Positions 44,901 to 54,535 of a stretch of 64,000 nucleotides of DNA are shown one piece after another; within the stretch, counting starts at the first letter, position 1, and each line of letters starts with the position of its first letter. The stretch spans positions 1-64,000 of the forward strand of contig CAXUHG010000005.1 of assembly GCA_964250805.1 (NCBI GenBank). Reading direction: 5' to 3'. The notes beneath the pieces were generated by a model, which did no database searches, was not told where the DNA came from, and saw only the letters and a list, made by a program, of their open reading frames with translations. The DNA is from JBBQVS01 sp964250805. GTDB lineage: Bacteria; Chloroflexota; Ktedonobacteria; Ktedonobacterales; Ktedonobacteraceae. Made by a program: the position numbers and the translations under genes.

Positions 44901-46487
44901 ATGCTACGTGACAAGCAAAAAAACAGCGAGATGCAAGCTAGGGGACGTAACGAACAGTCTCCTCCGGTTTTACGCTCTCCTGCGTTGGCTGCGGCTGATC
45001 AGGGGCGTGCGAAACGCAAGGAAGAGCAGGCATCAAAAGTGAAAGGCAGCTCATACAGCTCACGTTCCGCACAGCGCATGAGTTTCGCGGCACAGGATAC
45101 ATTAGTACGCCCGAACACAGCCCTCAAGAAGAAGTTGCCGAAACAGGTGCGCAGCTTCTCGAAGGTAGGTGCGGTAAAAGAACCTGAGCCATATATGGGC
45201 GTCACTCCTAGCTGGCGTGCGCGTATGGCGCAGGTGGCGGAGCGTCCAGAGGTGCAGGAGCAGGGACCTGTTGCTCCTGTCAAGGCGGTCAGTACCGATG
45301 AGCAGAAAAAGCTAGCCGCCTTAGAAATGAACCTACCGCGTGTAGCAGGAAAAATTGACTCGGCACTGCTCATTATCGTGCTTGCGCTGGTCTGCATTGG
45401 CCTGGTGGCAGTCTATAGTGCTGGTTCGTTTATCGGGGCACACGACTATGGTGATCCGTCCTACTTCTTTCAGAGGCAACTACTATGGGCGTCGCTGGGC
45501 GTGGTCGTGTTGTTCGTGACCATGCGTATCGACTATCGCTTCTGGCGTCGGGTTTCGTTAATCGGACTTGTGATTACCTTTCCGATGCTGGTCTACGTCT
45601 TGAAGTTTGGTACAAGTGCCTATGGTGCGTCGCGTTGGATTGGCTTTGGCTCGTTTTTCTCGTTTCAGCCTAGCGAGCTTATCAAGCTAGTGCTGGCACT
45701 GTATATAGCTGACTGGCTAGCTCGTAAGGGAAGTCAAGTTGGCACATTCCTGTATGGATTGGCACCATTCGTAATTCTGGTTGGTGTGATTCTTGGGTTG
45801 GTTCTGCTCGAAAACGATATGGGAACGGCAATTATTATAGCTGGGCTTACCACCGTAATGTTCTTTTCGGCGGGTGCCAATATTGTGCAGTTCCTGCTAG
45901 CGATGGGCTGTGGTGGTCTTATCTTCGCAACGCAGGCATTTCATGGCTATCGTGCGTTACGCTTGACTGGATTTATGAACCCATTCAAGGACATAACTGG
46001 AATAAATTTGCAATTATATCAATCACTTCTAGCACTTGGTTCAGGCGGTTGGCTGGGTGTTGGGCTGGGAGCAAGTCGGCAAAAGACTGGCTACCTGCCA
46101 CTGCCACAGATAGACTCGATCTTCGCCATTATAGGTGAGGAACTGGGATTTATCGCATGTGCAGCCATCGTTGTATTGTTTCTCTTTCTCGCGTTTCGCG
46201 GCTTCCGCTTAGCGCGTCGCACACAGGATATGTATGGTTCGCTGTTAGCAGCAGGCATTACGACATGGCTGGTGCTACAGGCAATGATCAATATTGGTTC
46301 GACAACAGGTTCTATTCCCTACACAGGCGTTCCTTTACCGTTTATTAGCTATGGCGGCTCCTCCTTCGTCATCTCGATGGCGGCTGTGGGAGTGCTACTC
46401 AACATCTCGCGCTACATTCAGAAGCCAGAAACTTCTGCGTTGAAGCGCACGGTGACTATGACGATTAAAAAACAACAGGCACAGTAA
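44901..46487 (+). CDS. ftsW: Septal peptidoglycan polymerase FtsW (SEDS family)
   Basis: 528-aa glycosyltransferase that polymerises lipid II at the septum, working with FtsI. The SEDS part has about ten membrane helices, starting near residue 153 (SALLIIVLALVCIGLVAVYS). Conserved blocks are GASRWIGFG, FQPSELIKL, LLENDMGTAII (catalytic Asp), YQSLLALGSGGWLG, PQIDSIFAIIGEELG and VPLPFISYGGSSF. The first 150 residues are a charged, low-complexity cytoplasmic extension not present in ordinary FtsW (about 380-400 aa). Confidence 0.93.
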   Translation: MLRDKQKNSEMQARGRNEQSPPVLRSPALAAADQGRAKRKEEQASKVKGSSYSSRSAQRMSFAAQDTLVRPNTALKKKLPKQVRSFSKVGAVKEPEPYMGVTPSWRARMAQVAERPEVQEQGPVAPVKAVSTDEQKKLAALEMNLPRVAGKIDSALLIIVLALVCIGLVAVYSAGSFIGAHDYGDPSYFFQRQLLWASLGVVVLFVTMRIDYRFWRRVSLIGLVITFPMLVYVLKFGTSAYGASRWIGFGSFFSFQPSELIKLVLALYIADWLARKGSQVGTFLYGLAPFVILVGVILGLVLLENDMGTAIIIAGLTTVMFFSAGANIVQFLLAMGCGGLIFATQAFHGYRALRLTGFMNPFKDITGINLQLYQSLLALGSGGWLGVGLGASRQKTGYLPLPQIDSIFAIIGEELGFIACAAIVVLFLFLAFRGFRLARRTQDMYGSLLAAGITTWLVLQAMINIGSTTGSIPYTGVPLPFISYGGSSFVISMAAVGVLLNISRYIQKPETSALKRTVTMTIKKQQAQ

Positions 46488-46509
46488 TGCGTGCCATTAT
46501 AGGACTTTT

Positions 46510-47673
46510 ATGCGCGTTCTTATCTCTGGCGGCGGCACCGGAGGGCATGTCTATCCAGCTCTCGCGGTGGCAATGCAGCTACAACAACATTATAATGCGG
46601 AAATTCTCTATCTCGGTAGCGACGATGGCTTAGAGACACGCCTCGTTCCCGCTACTGGTTTGCCTCTCAAAACGATTCAAGCAGGCAAGTTACAACGCTA
46701 CGTCTCGTGGCGCACTATGACAGGGGTTGCGCGGATTCCTGTTGGCATGACGCAAGCAATCGGCATTGTACGTGCTTTTCGACCAGATGTAGCGTTTACT
46801 AGTGGCGGCTATGTCGCGGTTCCTGCAGGTCTGGCGGCTCGCATTCATGGCGTACCTTTCTTGATGCACCAGCAGGACGTACCACCCAACCTGTCGAACA
46901 AACTACTTGCACCACTGGCAACCCGTATCTCGGTGGCGTTTGCCGACTCACAACGCTTCTTTCCAGCGCGAAAGACGCTCCATCTCGGCAATCCAATCCG
47001 ACAGGCTATTCTCGATGTCCGCGCTGTTTCTCCACAACAAGCTTGCACAAACTTGGGACTTACACCAGACTTGCCACTTGTACTGGTAACTGGTGGTAGT
47101 CAGGGAGCGCGACACCTGAACCAGACCGTCTGTCATGCCCTACCAGAACTGCTGCAACAGTGTCAAGTGCTACAGATTAGTGGTAGCAACCTATACGAAG
47201 AGACGAAGGCTCTTGCAGACGAGAAGTTAGCCGGGATTGATGAAGAGACGCGCCAAAGATATCGCCTGGAACCGTATATGGATGCGGAGATGCCGTTGGC
47301 ATTGCAAGCCGCAGGAATTGTGCTATGTCGCTCTGGTGCCTCTGTGTTAAGCGAACTGGCAGTGTTGGGCAAGCCGAGTATCCTGGTACCATTGCCTCCA
47401 GCGATAGGCAGTTCGCCACAGGAGGCGAACGCGGCAATGTTTCAACGCGAAGGGGCGGCAGAAGTAATCGTCGATAATTTATTGAAACCTGAATTATTGC
47501 TAAATCGTGTAACATCTATACTATCACAGCCTGCTCGCTTGCGGGTGATGTCTGAAGCGGCTACAACGCTGGCAAAGCCGAATGCGACACAGGCAATTGT
47601 AGAAGCTATCGTTACGATGGCGAAGGGAACTGTAGCGAAAACGCCCAGTACATATGAGGTAACAAGCATTTGA
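46510..47673 (+). CDS. murG: UDP-GlcNAc:lipid I GlcNAc transferase MurG
   Basis: 387 aa, GT28 family. The N-terminal loop ISGGGTGGHVYPALAVA, TSGGYVAVPAGLAA, HQQDVPPNLSNKLLA, the C-terminal VTGGSQGARHLNQ, and LCRSGASVLSELAVLGKP. It makes lipid II at the inner membrane face. Its TGA overlaps the TTG start of murC as TTGA, implying translational coupling. Confidence 0.95.
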   Translation: MRVLISGGGTGGHVYPALAVAMQLQQHYNAEILYLGSDDGLETRLVPATGLPLKTIQAGKLQRYVSWRTMTGVARIPVGMTQAIGIVRAFRPDVAFTSGGYVAVPAGLAARIHGVPFLMHQQDVPPNLSNKLLAPLATRISVAFADSQRFFPARKTLHLGNPIRQAILDVRAVSPQQACTNLGLTPDLPLVLVTGGSQGARHLNQTVCHALPELLQQCQVLQISGSNLYEETKALADEKLAGIDEETRQRYRLEPYMDAEMPLALQAAGIVLCRSGASVLSELAVLGKPSILVPLPPAIGSSPQEANAAMFQREGAAEVIVDNLLKPELLLNRVTSILSQPARLRVMSEAATTLAKPNATQAIVEAIVTMAKGTVAKTPSTYEVTSI

Positions 47674-49211
47674 GCCAGTTACGTTTACATTTCATGGGTA
47701 TAGGCGGTCAAGGTATCTCGGCTGTAGCGCAGATGGCACTACAGGCGGGTCAAATTGTGACGGGCTGCGATCAAAATGTATCCGCGACGACGCGTGCTTT
47801 AGAGAAGGTTGGCATTCCAGTACAGATTGGACATAGTGCCGAGCATCTCAACGATGCTGATGCGCTCGTGATTAGTCCAGCCGTACCTGCACTCAATCCA
47901 AACAATCCAGAGTTGTTAGCGGCACGAGAGCGCGGTCTACGGATTGTGACATGGCAAGAGCTATTGGGAGAGTTGTTCCAGGGGAAATTATTGTTGTCGG
48001 TCTGTGGCGTGCATGGTAAAGGTACGACAACTGCTCTGCTTTCGTTGATGCTCACTGATGCTGGCTTCGACCCGACATGTGAGATTGGCGCGGTGGTGCC
48101 ACGCTTCGGTGCAAACTATCGTCTCGGCAAGAGCGAGTATGTAGTGAATGAGGCTGACGAATTCAACCATAATTTCTGGCATTATCATCCACGTCTCGTT
48201 ATGGTCAAGGCACTGGAATTTGAGCATCCAGAATTCTTCGCCGACTACGAAGCGTTTCTAGCCGCCTTTGAACACTTTGTACGTGGCATGGATATGCAGG
48301 GTCAGTGGTCGCTACCGCCAACGCTAATTGTAAATATCGACAGCCCAGGTTGTCTCGACCTGCTGACACGTCTGAGCGATTGGACTGGACGCGTTATCAC
48401 CTACTCGGTTGAAGGCTTACAGCCCGATATGGGAACGATGGAGAGCAATCTTGTTCCAGATGCAAGTGAAGCTGGCTACATCGAGGTGCCAGTAGGAGAG
48501 CAAAAAACGGCGACGTTCGAGGCGTTTGATGTGCGCTTGGATGGTGAAACGAGCTTCAAGATAAGAAGCGGCGATGCTTCTGTAGTAGACGAGCCGATAC
48601 AGCTACAGCTACCAGGAGTACACAATGTCGAGAATGCGCTGGCGGCGTTCGTGGCGGCACAGATGGTAGGCGCGGATGCGGCAACGCTGGTCAAGACAAT
48701 CGAGGGCTTTGGCGGAATTCGCCGTCGCTTCGAGATACGTCATCAAGGACCGCTGCAGGTCAATGGACAGACGCTCGACGTGATGATTGTCGATGACTAC
48801 GCCCATCATCCAACGGCGATTGCCGCGACGTTAGAGGCAACGAAGCAACGCTATCCGAATCGGCGCATCGTCGCGGTCTATCAGCCGCACATGTATAGCA
48901 GAACGAAAACCTTTTTTGGGCAGTTCTTGTCCGCATTTAATGATGCAGATGTGGCGATTATTACCGATATCTTTCCCGCACGAGAGCGCGATACGGGGCT
49001 TGTCTCTGCGCACGAATTAGTGCAGACAATGGAGCGAGAGCCACATTTCAAGAATGGGGCGGTTGTATTGCACGGTGGAAGTGCGCAAGAAACGCTAAGA
49101 AGAGTACAAATGACACTACGTTCGGGCGACATTTTATTGATAATGGGAGCAGGCGATATTTATACCGTGACCGAGCGATTATTGGAACAAGACGTACAAG
49201 CGAGAGCCTAG
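47670..49211 (+). CDS. murC: Mur ligase MurC (Mpl-like features)
   Basis: 513-aa Mur ligase: N-terminal Rossmann domain (FMGIGGQGISAVAQMAL), ATP loop GVHGKGTTT, central NEADEFNHNFWHYHPR and LEFEHPEFFADYEAF, and a C-terminal domain with IVDDYAHHPTAIAAT and YQPHMYSRTKTFF. Position before murB makes it the UDP-MurNAc:L-alanine ligase. The central LEFEH..F..FEHFVRG block, however, resembles Mpl (tripeptide recycling ligase) more than classical MurC, and the ATP loop has Gly for the usual Thr after GK. TTG start at 47670 overlapping murG. Confidence 0.9.
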   Translation: MSQLRLHFMGIGGQGISAVAQMALQAGQIVTGCDQNVSATTRALEKVGIPVQIGHSAEHLNDADALVISPAVPALNPNNPELLAARERGLRIVTWQELLGELFQGKLLLSVCGVHGKGTTTALLSLMLTDAGFDPTCEIGAVVPRFGANYRLGKSEYVVNEADEFNHNFWHYHPRLVMVKALEFEHPEFFADYEAFLAAFEHFVRGMDMQGQWSLPPTLIVNIDSPGCLDLLTRLSDWTGRVITYSVEGLQPDMGTMESNLVPDASEAGYIEVPVGEQKTATFEAFDVRLDGETSFKIRSGDASVVDEPIQLQLPGVHNVENALAAFVAAQMVGADAATLVKTIEGFGGIRRRFEIRHQGPLQVNGQTLDVMIVDDYAHHPTAIAATLEATKQRYPNRRIVAVYQPHMYSRTKTFFGQFLSAFNDADVAIITDIFPARERDTGLVSAHELVQTMEREPHFKNGAVVLHGGSAQETLRRVQMTLRSGDILLIMGAGDIYTVTERLLEQDVQARA

Positions 49212-49222
49212 AGGAAACCGAC

Positions 49223-50239
49223 ATGGCGTTTGAGATTGAGACAGCATATAACGAGCTACGCACTCTTGTAGGAGAGCGGATTCGTCGCAATGAGCCGCTC
49301 GCACGTCATTGTACCTTTGGCGTGGGTGGTCCCGCCGACGTGTGGATTCCGCTTACCACACGCGAAGACCTGCTGAACGTCGTAACGCTTTGTGCTGAGC
49401 GACACTGGCCTTTGCTGATGATGGGCAATGGCACAAACGTCCTCTATGGCGATGCAGGAGTACGCGGCGGGGTTGCTCGTGTAGCCTTAAATAGCTACAC
49501 AATTGAGGATCGCGGCGAGAATACTGCTTTATTAGTAGCAGGAGCGGGCGTAAGCTGGCCTCGTTTGTTGAACGAGCTTGCGGGACTTGGATGGGGCGGA
49601 TTGGAATTTGGTCCTGGTATTCCTGGTACGCTTGGCGGTGGAGTAATCAGTAACGCAGGAGCACATGGTGGCGAACTTGGTGAGGTGCTGGAATGGATTG
49701 AGGTGTGTGACGCGAACGAGGCCGAGCAACAGCCAAAAATGGTGCGCTATACACATGACGAAATTGAGTTGAGCTATAGGCATAGTCGCTTTCGCGCCTT
49801 GCGTCGAGTGCAGTTCGATGAGCAGGGGTATCCGGTAGCGGCACCGAGAAAATTAATTGAACCATCTGAAATTATTGTCCAATTGGGAATACGTTTGCAT
49901 CGTGCGGAACCGACAACGCTACGCGCGACTATGAATGAATATAAACAACACCGTAAGAGGACGCAGCCACCACAGCAAAGTGCTGGCTCTGTCTTCAAAA
50001 ATCCAGCAGGGGACTCTGCTGGTCGTCTAATTGAAGCGGCTGGTATGAAGGGGCTGACCTACGGTGGGGCGCAAATTTCTGAGCGTCACGCCAACTTTAT
50101 TGTCAATGTAGGAGGTGCAAGTGCGGCGGATATCGCGGCACTGATTCGGATGGCCCATACTCGCGTGCGCGAACAATTTGGTGTGGATATGGAGTTAGAA
50201 GTTGAATTGCGTGGCGAATGGAAGAAGGTGATGACATGA
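49223..50239 (+). CDS. murB: UDP-N-acetylenolpyruvoylglucosamine reductase MurB
   Basis: 338-aa FAD enzyme that reduces UDP-GlcNAc-enolpyruvate to UDP-MurNAc. FAD-binding blocks FGVGGPADVWIP, GNGTNVLYGDAGVRGG, GPGIPGTLGGGVISNAGAHG; substrate Arg in YRHSRFR; catalytic region GSVFKNPAGDSAGRLIEAAG and a C-terminal Glu segment (MELEVELRGEW). This layout is the short type II form. It starts 11 bases after murC and its stop overlaps ftsQ. Confidence 0.94.
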   Translation: MAFEIETAYNELRTLVGERIRRNEPLARHCTFGVGGPADVWIPLTTREDLLNVVTLCAERHWPLLMMGNGTNVLYGDAGVRGGVARVALNSYTIEDRGENTALLVAGAGVSWPRLLNELAGLGWGGLEFGPGIPGTLGGGVISNAGAHGGELGEVLEWIEVCDANEAEQQPKMVRYTHDEIELSYRHSRFRALRRVQFDEQGYPVAAPRKLIEPSEIIVQLGIRLHRAEPTTLRATMNEYKQHRKRTQPPQQSAGSVFKNPAGDSAGRLIEAAGMKGLTYGGAQISERHANFIVNVGGASAADIAALIRMAHTRVREQFGVDMELEVELRGEWKKVMT

Positions 50240-51378
50240 CAGAAAAGAAACCTTTACGAGAGCAACGAGCCAATCATTCTTATAGTCAAAATCTCAATAC
50301 ACAACGATCTTATGATAACAATACACGAAAAGTTCAGAAAAATGCGCGTCCAGAGCCAGTACTAGAGTCGGTCAAATTGCAGCGCGTGGTCACTATTCCA
50401 CAGGAAGACCCCACAACGGCATGGAATAGTTTCGAGCAGCGACAAAAGCAGATGCGCCGCGCTAACTCTCGACCATACAGCTATGTAGAGGAGAAGCATC
50501 CAATTGCTGCCCGTACCTATGCGCAAACAGGGGTACATGCGTCAAGCGGACGTATCAGAGCTATACGTCGAGAGCAAGAGGCGCAGTCAAAGCCTGTGCC
50601 AGCACGTAGTGGACGTAGAGAGGTTCGTAAGGGATTTATCTGGCGCATTCTTAGCTTCTTTGCGATTGCGATTGTTGTGGTATTAGGAATAAACTTCGCT
50701 TTTACCAGTAGTGCTTTTCGTATCGAACAGGTCAATGTGGTAGGGACACATAATAGCGCGTTAATCGGCACAATTCAGCGTATGGGCATGCAGGGACAGA
50801 ATATCTTTACCGTGAACGCGACTGGCATAACATCGAGAGTCGATGCCTCTCCACTGGTAGCTTCGTCGAGTCTGAGCAAGGACTGGCCTAATCGTCTCAC
50901 GGTAACGGTGGTCGAGCGTATCCCTGTGTTGCTCTGGCAGACGAAGCACGGGACCTACAGCGTTGACAATTCAGGCGTGGTCATCGCGCCTTTGAGCGAC
51001 ACCGCAAATGCCAATGCGCTTATGACGGTGGTTGATGTACGTAATAGTGGGAATGGTCAAGTATTGAACCCCGGTGTACGCTTGAATAAGGACGATATTG
51101 CATTTGCCGCAGACGTGTTTCATCGCCTCCCAAGTGTTACAGGTATCACAACATTCAAACTGCGCTATGATGCTACCGCTTCGGGTGGAACATATGTTGT
51201 CGAAAGTCCTAGTGGTTGGTTGGCGTATCTTGGGAGTATACATGACACCAATCCGCTTGATAATCGGCTGACTGAGTTACAGCAAATAGTTCGGATGGCG
51301 CAGCAGCAGCAGATGAACCTTGCAACCATTGATTTACGCTACGGTCTGCGTCCAGTCTATACATTGAAGAATGCATAA
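50236..51378 (+). CDS. ftsQ: Cell-division protein FtsQ/DivIB
   Basis: About 380 aa. A long basic cytoplasmic N-terminus (about 135 residues) precedes one membrane helix (ILSFFAIAIVVVLGINFAF) and then a POTRA domain (FRIEQVNVVGTHN, GQNIFTVNATGI, WPNRLTVTVVERIPVLLW) and an FtsQ-type beta region. ATG 50236 overlaps the murB stop (ATGA) with GAAGGTGA upstream, so translation is coupled; ATG 50218 is an alternative. It links the divisome core to FtsB/FtsL. Confidence 0.9.
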   Translation: MTEKKPLREQRANHSYSQNLNTQRSYDNNTRKVQKNARPEPVLESVKLQRVVTIPQEDPTTAWNSFEQRQKQMRRANSRPYSYVEEKHPIAARTYAQTGVHASSGRIRAIRREQEAQSKPVPARSGRREVRKGFIWRILSFFAIAIVVVLGINFAFTSSAFRIEQVNVVGTHNSALIGTIQRMGMQGQNIFTVNATGITSRVDASPLVASSSLSKDWPNRLTVTVVERIPVLLWQTKHGTYSVDNSGVVIAPLSDTANANALMTVVDVRNSGNGQVLNPGVRLNKDDIAFAADVFHRLPSVTGITTFKLRYDATASGGTYVVESPSGWLAYLGSIHDTNPLDNRLTELQQIVRMAQQQQMNLATIDLRYGLRPVYTLKNA

Positions 51379-51429
51379 CGGCGGGAGCAATCCTGCCAAA
51401 TGGCACTAGTTGAGTTGCCATGAGAATCA

Positions 51430-51456
51430 GTAGGGACTGATTTATCACGTCCTGAT
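51430..51456. repeat. Partial dispersed element (left end)
   Basis: GTAGGGACTGATTTATCACG plus CCTGATG matches the left arm of the dispersed element family, without a right arm. It sits in the 150-base ftsQ-ftsA gap. Confidence 0.6.
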
Positions 51457-51528
51457 GAAATTGCGAGAGAAGGTCTCGCAAGGCCATGTAGTGTGTCTCA
51501 CAACTGAACCGCCCAAAGGAGCGTCAAG

Positions 51529-52767
51529 GTGCAAGAACGGGTGATCGTCGGAATCGACGTTGGAACAACAAAAATCTGTGTCCTTGTTGGCGAGTTGGAC
51601 CGCGACGGGAAACTGAATATTGTTGGCGTTGGCACCTGTCCTTCGCAGGGTCTGCGCCGAGGTGTGGTGGTGAACATTGAAGAGACCGTCACTTCCATCG
51701 CTGCCGCATTAGACCGTGCCGAACGGCTATCAGGGAAGAAGCTGACCACCGCATACGTTGGTATCGCGGGTAGCCACATCGAGTCCGAAAACAGTAAGGG
51801 CTTTGTGGCGATCTCGCCGAGCCACCGCGACATTATTCAAAACGATATCAGCCGTGCTATAGAGGTCGCACGCGCTATTCCATTGACGACGAATCGTGAG
51901 GTCATTCATGTAATTCCACGCGGCTACGTCGTCGATGGGCAAGAGGGCATCAAGAACCCCATTGGTATGTCGGGTTTCCGTCTGGAGGTGGAGACGCACA
52001 TTATCACAGGCTCGGTGTCTTCCATTCACAATTTGATCAAGTGTGTGCATAAGTCGCAAGTGGAGATCGAAGACCTCGTGTTAGAGCCGCTCGCCTCAAG
52101 CGAGGCCGTGCTGGACGATGGTGAGACCGATCTAGGTGTTGCCTTAATCGACATTGGTGGCGGCACCACCGATGTCGCCGTCTTCTCCGACGGAGCTATC
52201 TGGCATACCGTTGTCTTGCCAATTGGTGGCAACTTAATTACAAGCGATATCGCAATTGGCCTACGATTGCCCTTTGCCGTCGCGGAAGAATTAAAGGTCA
52301 CATATGGGCATTGCGACCCGGCAACCATCGCCGAAGACGACATGATTGATCTGGCGCAATTCATGCCGGACTGCAATGATCTTGTGCCACGCAAACTGTT
52401 GGCGGAGATTATTCAGGCGCGTGTCGAAGAACTTTTCAGTATGGTGCATGAGGAAATCAAAAAATCCGGCTATGACGGTATGCTTCCGGCTGGCTTGGTT
52501 ATCACTGGTGGTACGGCGGAACTCCCCGGCATCCTTGATGTCGCGGGACAGACGCTTGATCTACCGGCGCGCATTGGCACACCGATAGGATTACTAGGAT
52601 TAGCTGATTCGATTAGCCGTCCTGCCTATGCCACTTCGGTTGGCCTACTCTTGTGGGGCTTACGCCACACCTCGCTCTTTATCGACGAGGAGGAGCCAGA
52701 AGAGGAAGGCGCAACAAGCGACGTTATGGCTCGCCTAGGCCGCTGGCTGCGAGCATTCATTCCGTAA
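51529..52767 (+). CDS. ftsA: Cell-division protein FtsA
   Basis: 412-aa actin-like membrane tether for FtsZ. Phosphate loop VGIDVGTTKICVLVG, SHIESENSKGFVAI, LIDIGGGTTDVAVFSDGAI, LVITGGTAELPGILDVAG, and a C-terminal amphipathic tail (MARLGRWLRAFIP) for membrane binding. The start is a GTG at 51529 with AAAGGAG seven bases upstream. Directly upstream of ftsZ. Confidence 0.95.
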   Translation: MQERVIVGIDVGTTKICVLVGELDRDGKLNIVGVGTCPSQGLRRGVVVNIEETVTSIAAALDRAERLSGKKLTTAYVGIAGSHIESENSKGFVAISPSHRDIIQNDISRAIEVARAIPLTTNREVIHVIPRGYVVDGQEGIKNPIGMSGFRLEVETHIITGSVSSIHNLIKCVHKSQVEIEDLVLEPLASSEAVLDDGETDLGVALIDIGGGTTDVAVFSDGAIWHTVVLPIGGNLITSDIAIGLRLPFAVAEELKVTYGHCDPATIAEDDMIDLAQFMPDCNDLVPRKLLAEIIQARVEELFSMVHEEIKKSGYDGMLPAGLVITGGTAELPGILDVAGQTLDLPARIGTPIGLLGLADSISRPAYATSVGLLLWGLRHTSLFIDEEEPEEEGATSDVMARLGRWLRAFIP

Positions 52768-52813
52768 GACACATCTATGGGCGCGATTGCCGCGCCCGAA
52801 AGGGGCCACGAAT

Positions 52814-54463
52814 ATGTTACCAATGGGAAATCATCAACTGGAAGGCTTCGCCCAAATCCGCGTGATCGGCGTCGGAGGCGGCGGCAGCAATGCCGTGAAC
52901 CGCATGATTCAAGCCAACATGACGGGCATTGAGTTCATCGCCATCAACACCGATGCTCAAGCCTTACTGCTGAACGAGGCACCACGTCACATTCGCATCG
53001 GCGATAAGCTGACGCGTGGCCTCGGAGCGGGCGGTAATCCTAGCGTTGGTGGTAAAGCGGCTGAGGAGAACGCCGAAGAAATCTATGAGGCACTCAAAGG
53101 CTCAGATATGGTATTCATCACTGCTGGCATGGGTGGTGGTACTGGTACGGGAGCTAGCCCAATCGTTGCCCAAATCGCACGCGAGGTTGGCGCACTCACC
53201 GTTGGCGTTGTGACCAAGCCATTCGCCTTTGAAGGCAAGAAACGCTTGCTCTCCGCTGAAGAGGGTATCGCAAATCTCAAACAGCATGTCGATACGCTCA
53301 TCACGGTGCCCAACGACCGTCTCTTACAGGTCGCTGACAAACGCACACCTCTGTCGGAGGCGTTTCGACTTGCCGACGATGTGTTGCGTCAAGGTATTCA
53401 GGGCATCAGCGACCTCATCACAGTGCCGGGGCTGATTAACCTCGACTTTGCCGATGTGAAGACGATTATGTCGGCGGCAGGCTCCGCACTTATGGCGATT
53501 GGCGAGTCTGATAGCGATAACCGCGCCACCGAAGCGGCGCAGATTGCGATTGCTAGCCCACTGCTGGACATCGATATCAGTGGGGCACGCGGCGTTCTCT
53601 TCAACATCACGGGTGGTACAGACCTGACACTGTTCGAGGTGAACGAGGCGGCGGATGTCATCTATCATGCGGCACACCCGGAGGCCAATATCATCTTCGG
53701 TGCGGTGCAAGACCCGAACTTCGATGGCAGAGTCAAGATTACCGTGATTGCTACTGGCTTTGATGGTATGACGACAACTGGTCGTCCACCGATTGTGGCA
53801 CCACAGTATGTACAGCAGCCACGCCAGGAGTATGATCGCAGCAAAATCTATCAGGCATCGCAGGGGTCAGTAAGCAATAATGGCAATGGCAACAATGGTA
53901 ATATGGCGCAGCGTTCACCACAGTCTCAGGGGTATGGATCGTTACCTATCACACCGCCACCGATGAATGTCTCGAATCATCCAACAGGTCCATTGCAAGC
54001 CGAACGGCAAGCACAACAGCAACGCGTTCAATCTGGACAATCAATGGGCGATACAGGGCGACAGCAAGCGGTACGCCCTCCAATGTCGCAAGACTCAGGG
54101 CGACAGCGTGCGGTGACGCCCCCATCTCCTATGATGCAACAGGGAGATATGGGACGGCAACGCGCAGCTATGCCATCAATGCCGATGCGTGATGCGATGC
54201 CGCTTGCCTCTGACGATTTGCAAGACATCGACAACGATGCTTTCGAGTTGGACGATGCCGCGCTAGATGGAGACCCAACTGGAGAACCGATGGGTATGTC
54301 GAATCGCTTACCTGTGCCAGAACCGGAGGCTCAACCTTCGCAACGACCACCAACAACGCAGCAACGTCCTATTCGTCGCCTTGACCGCGACGTATCGCGC
54401 GGCGGACGTAGCGCACCCTCCGGCGACGTAATCGACATTCCTGCATTCTTGCGTAAACGCTAG
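52814..54463 (+). CDS. ftsZ: Cell-division GTPase FtsZ
   Basis: About 549-aa tubulin-like GTPase that forms the Z-ring. GTP-binding GGGGSNAVNRMI, NTDAQAL, signature GGGTGTG (107-113), and the T7-loop region NLDFADVKTIMS are intact. After the globular part (to about residue 325) comes an unusually long linker of about 210 residues, rich in Gln, Pro, Met and Arg with repeats such as MGDTGRQQAV and SQDSGRQRAV. It ends in the conserved tail DVIDIPAFLRKR that binds FtsA and other partners. ATG 52814 has AAAGGGG upstream. Confidence 0.96.
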   Translation: MLPMGNHQLEGFAQIRVIGVGGGGSNAVNRMIQANMTGIEFIAINTDAQALLLNEAPRHIRIGDKLTRGLGAGGNPSVGGKAAEENAEEIYEALKGSDMVFITAGMGGGTGTGASPIVAQIAREVGALTVGVVTKPFAFEGKKRLLSAEEGIANLKQHVDTLITVPNDRLLQVADKRTPLSEAFRLADDVLRQGIQGISDLITVPGLINLDFADVKTIMSAAGSALMAIGESDSDNRATEAAQIAIASPLLDIDISGARGVLFNITGGTDLTLFEVNEAADVIYHAAHPEANIIFGAVQDPNFDGRVKITVIATGFDGMTTTGRPPIVAPQYVQQPRQEYDRSKIYQASQGSVSNNGNGNNGNMAQRSPQSQGYGSLPITPPPMNVSNHPTGPLQAERQAQQQRVQSGQSMGDTGRQQAVRPPMSQDSGRQRAVTPPSPMMQQGDMGRQRAAMPSMPMRDAMPLASDDLQDIDNDAFELDDAALDGDPTGEPMGMSNRLPVPEPEAQPSQRPPTTQQRPIRRLDRDVSRGGRSAPSGDVIDIPAFLRKR

Positions 54464-54478
54464 AGCCTCTTTATGAGA

Positions 54479-54531
54479 GGAGACAAGAAAATGCAGGGCG
54501 CACAGCGTGCGCCCTGCATTTTCTTGTCTCC
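54479..54531. terminator. Bidirectional terminator, 25-bp perfect stem
   Basis: 25-base arms with GCAGGGCGCAC/GTGCGCCCTGC and a 3-base loop (54504-54506). It closes the dcw transcript and, on the other strand, the BON-domain gene whose stop lies five bases beyond. Confidence 0.95.
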
Positions 54532-54535
54532 TTTA

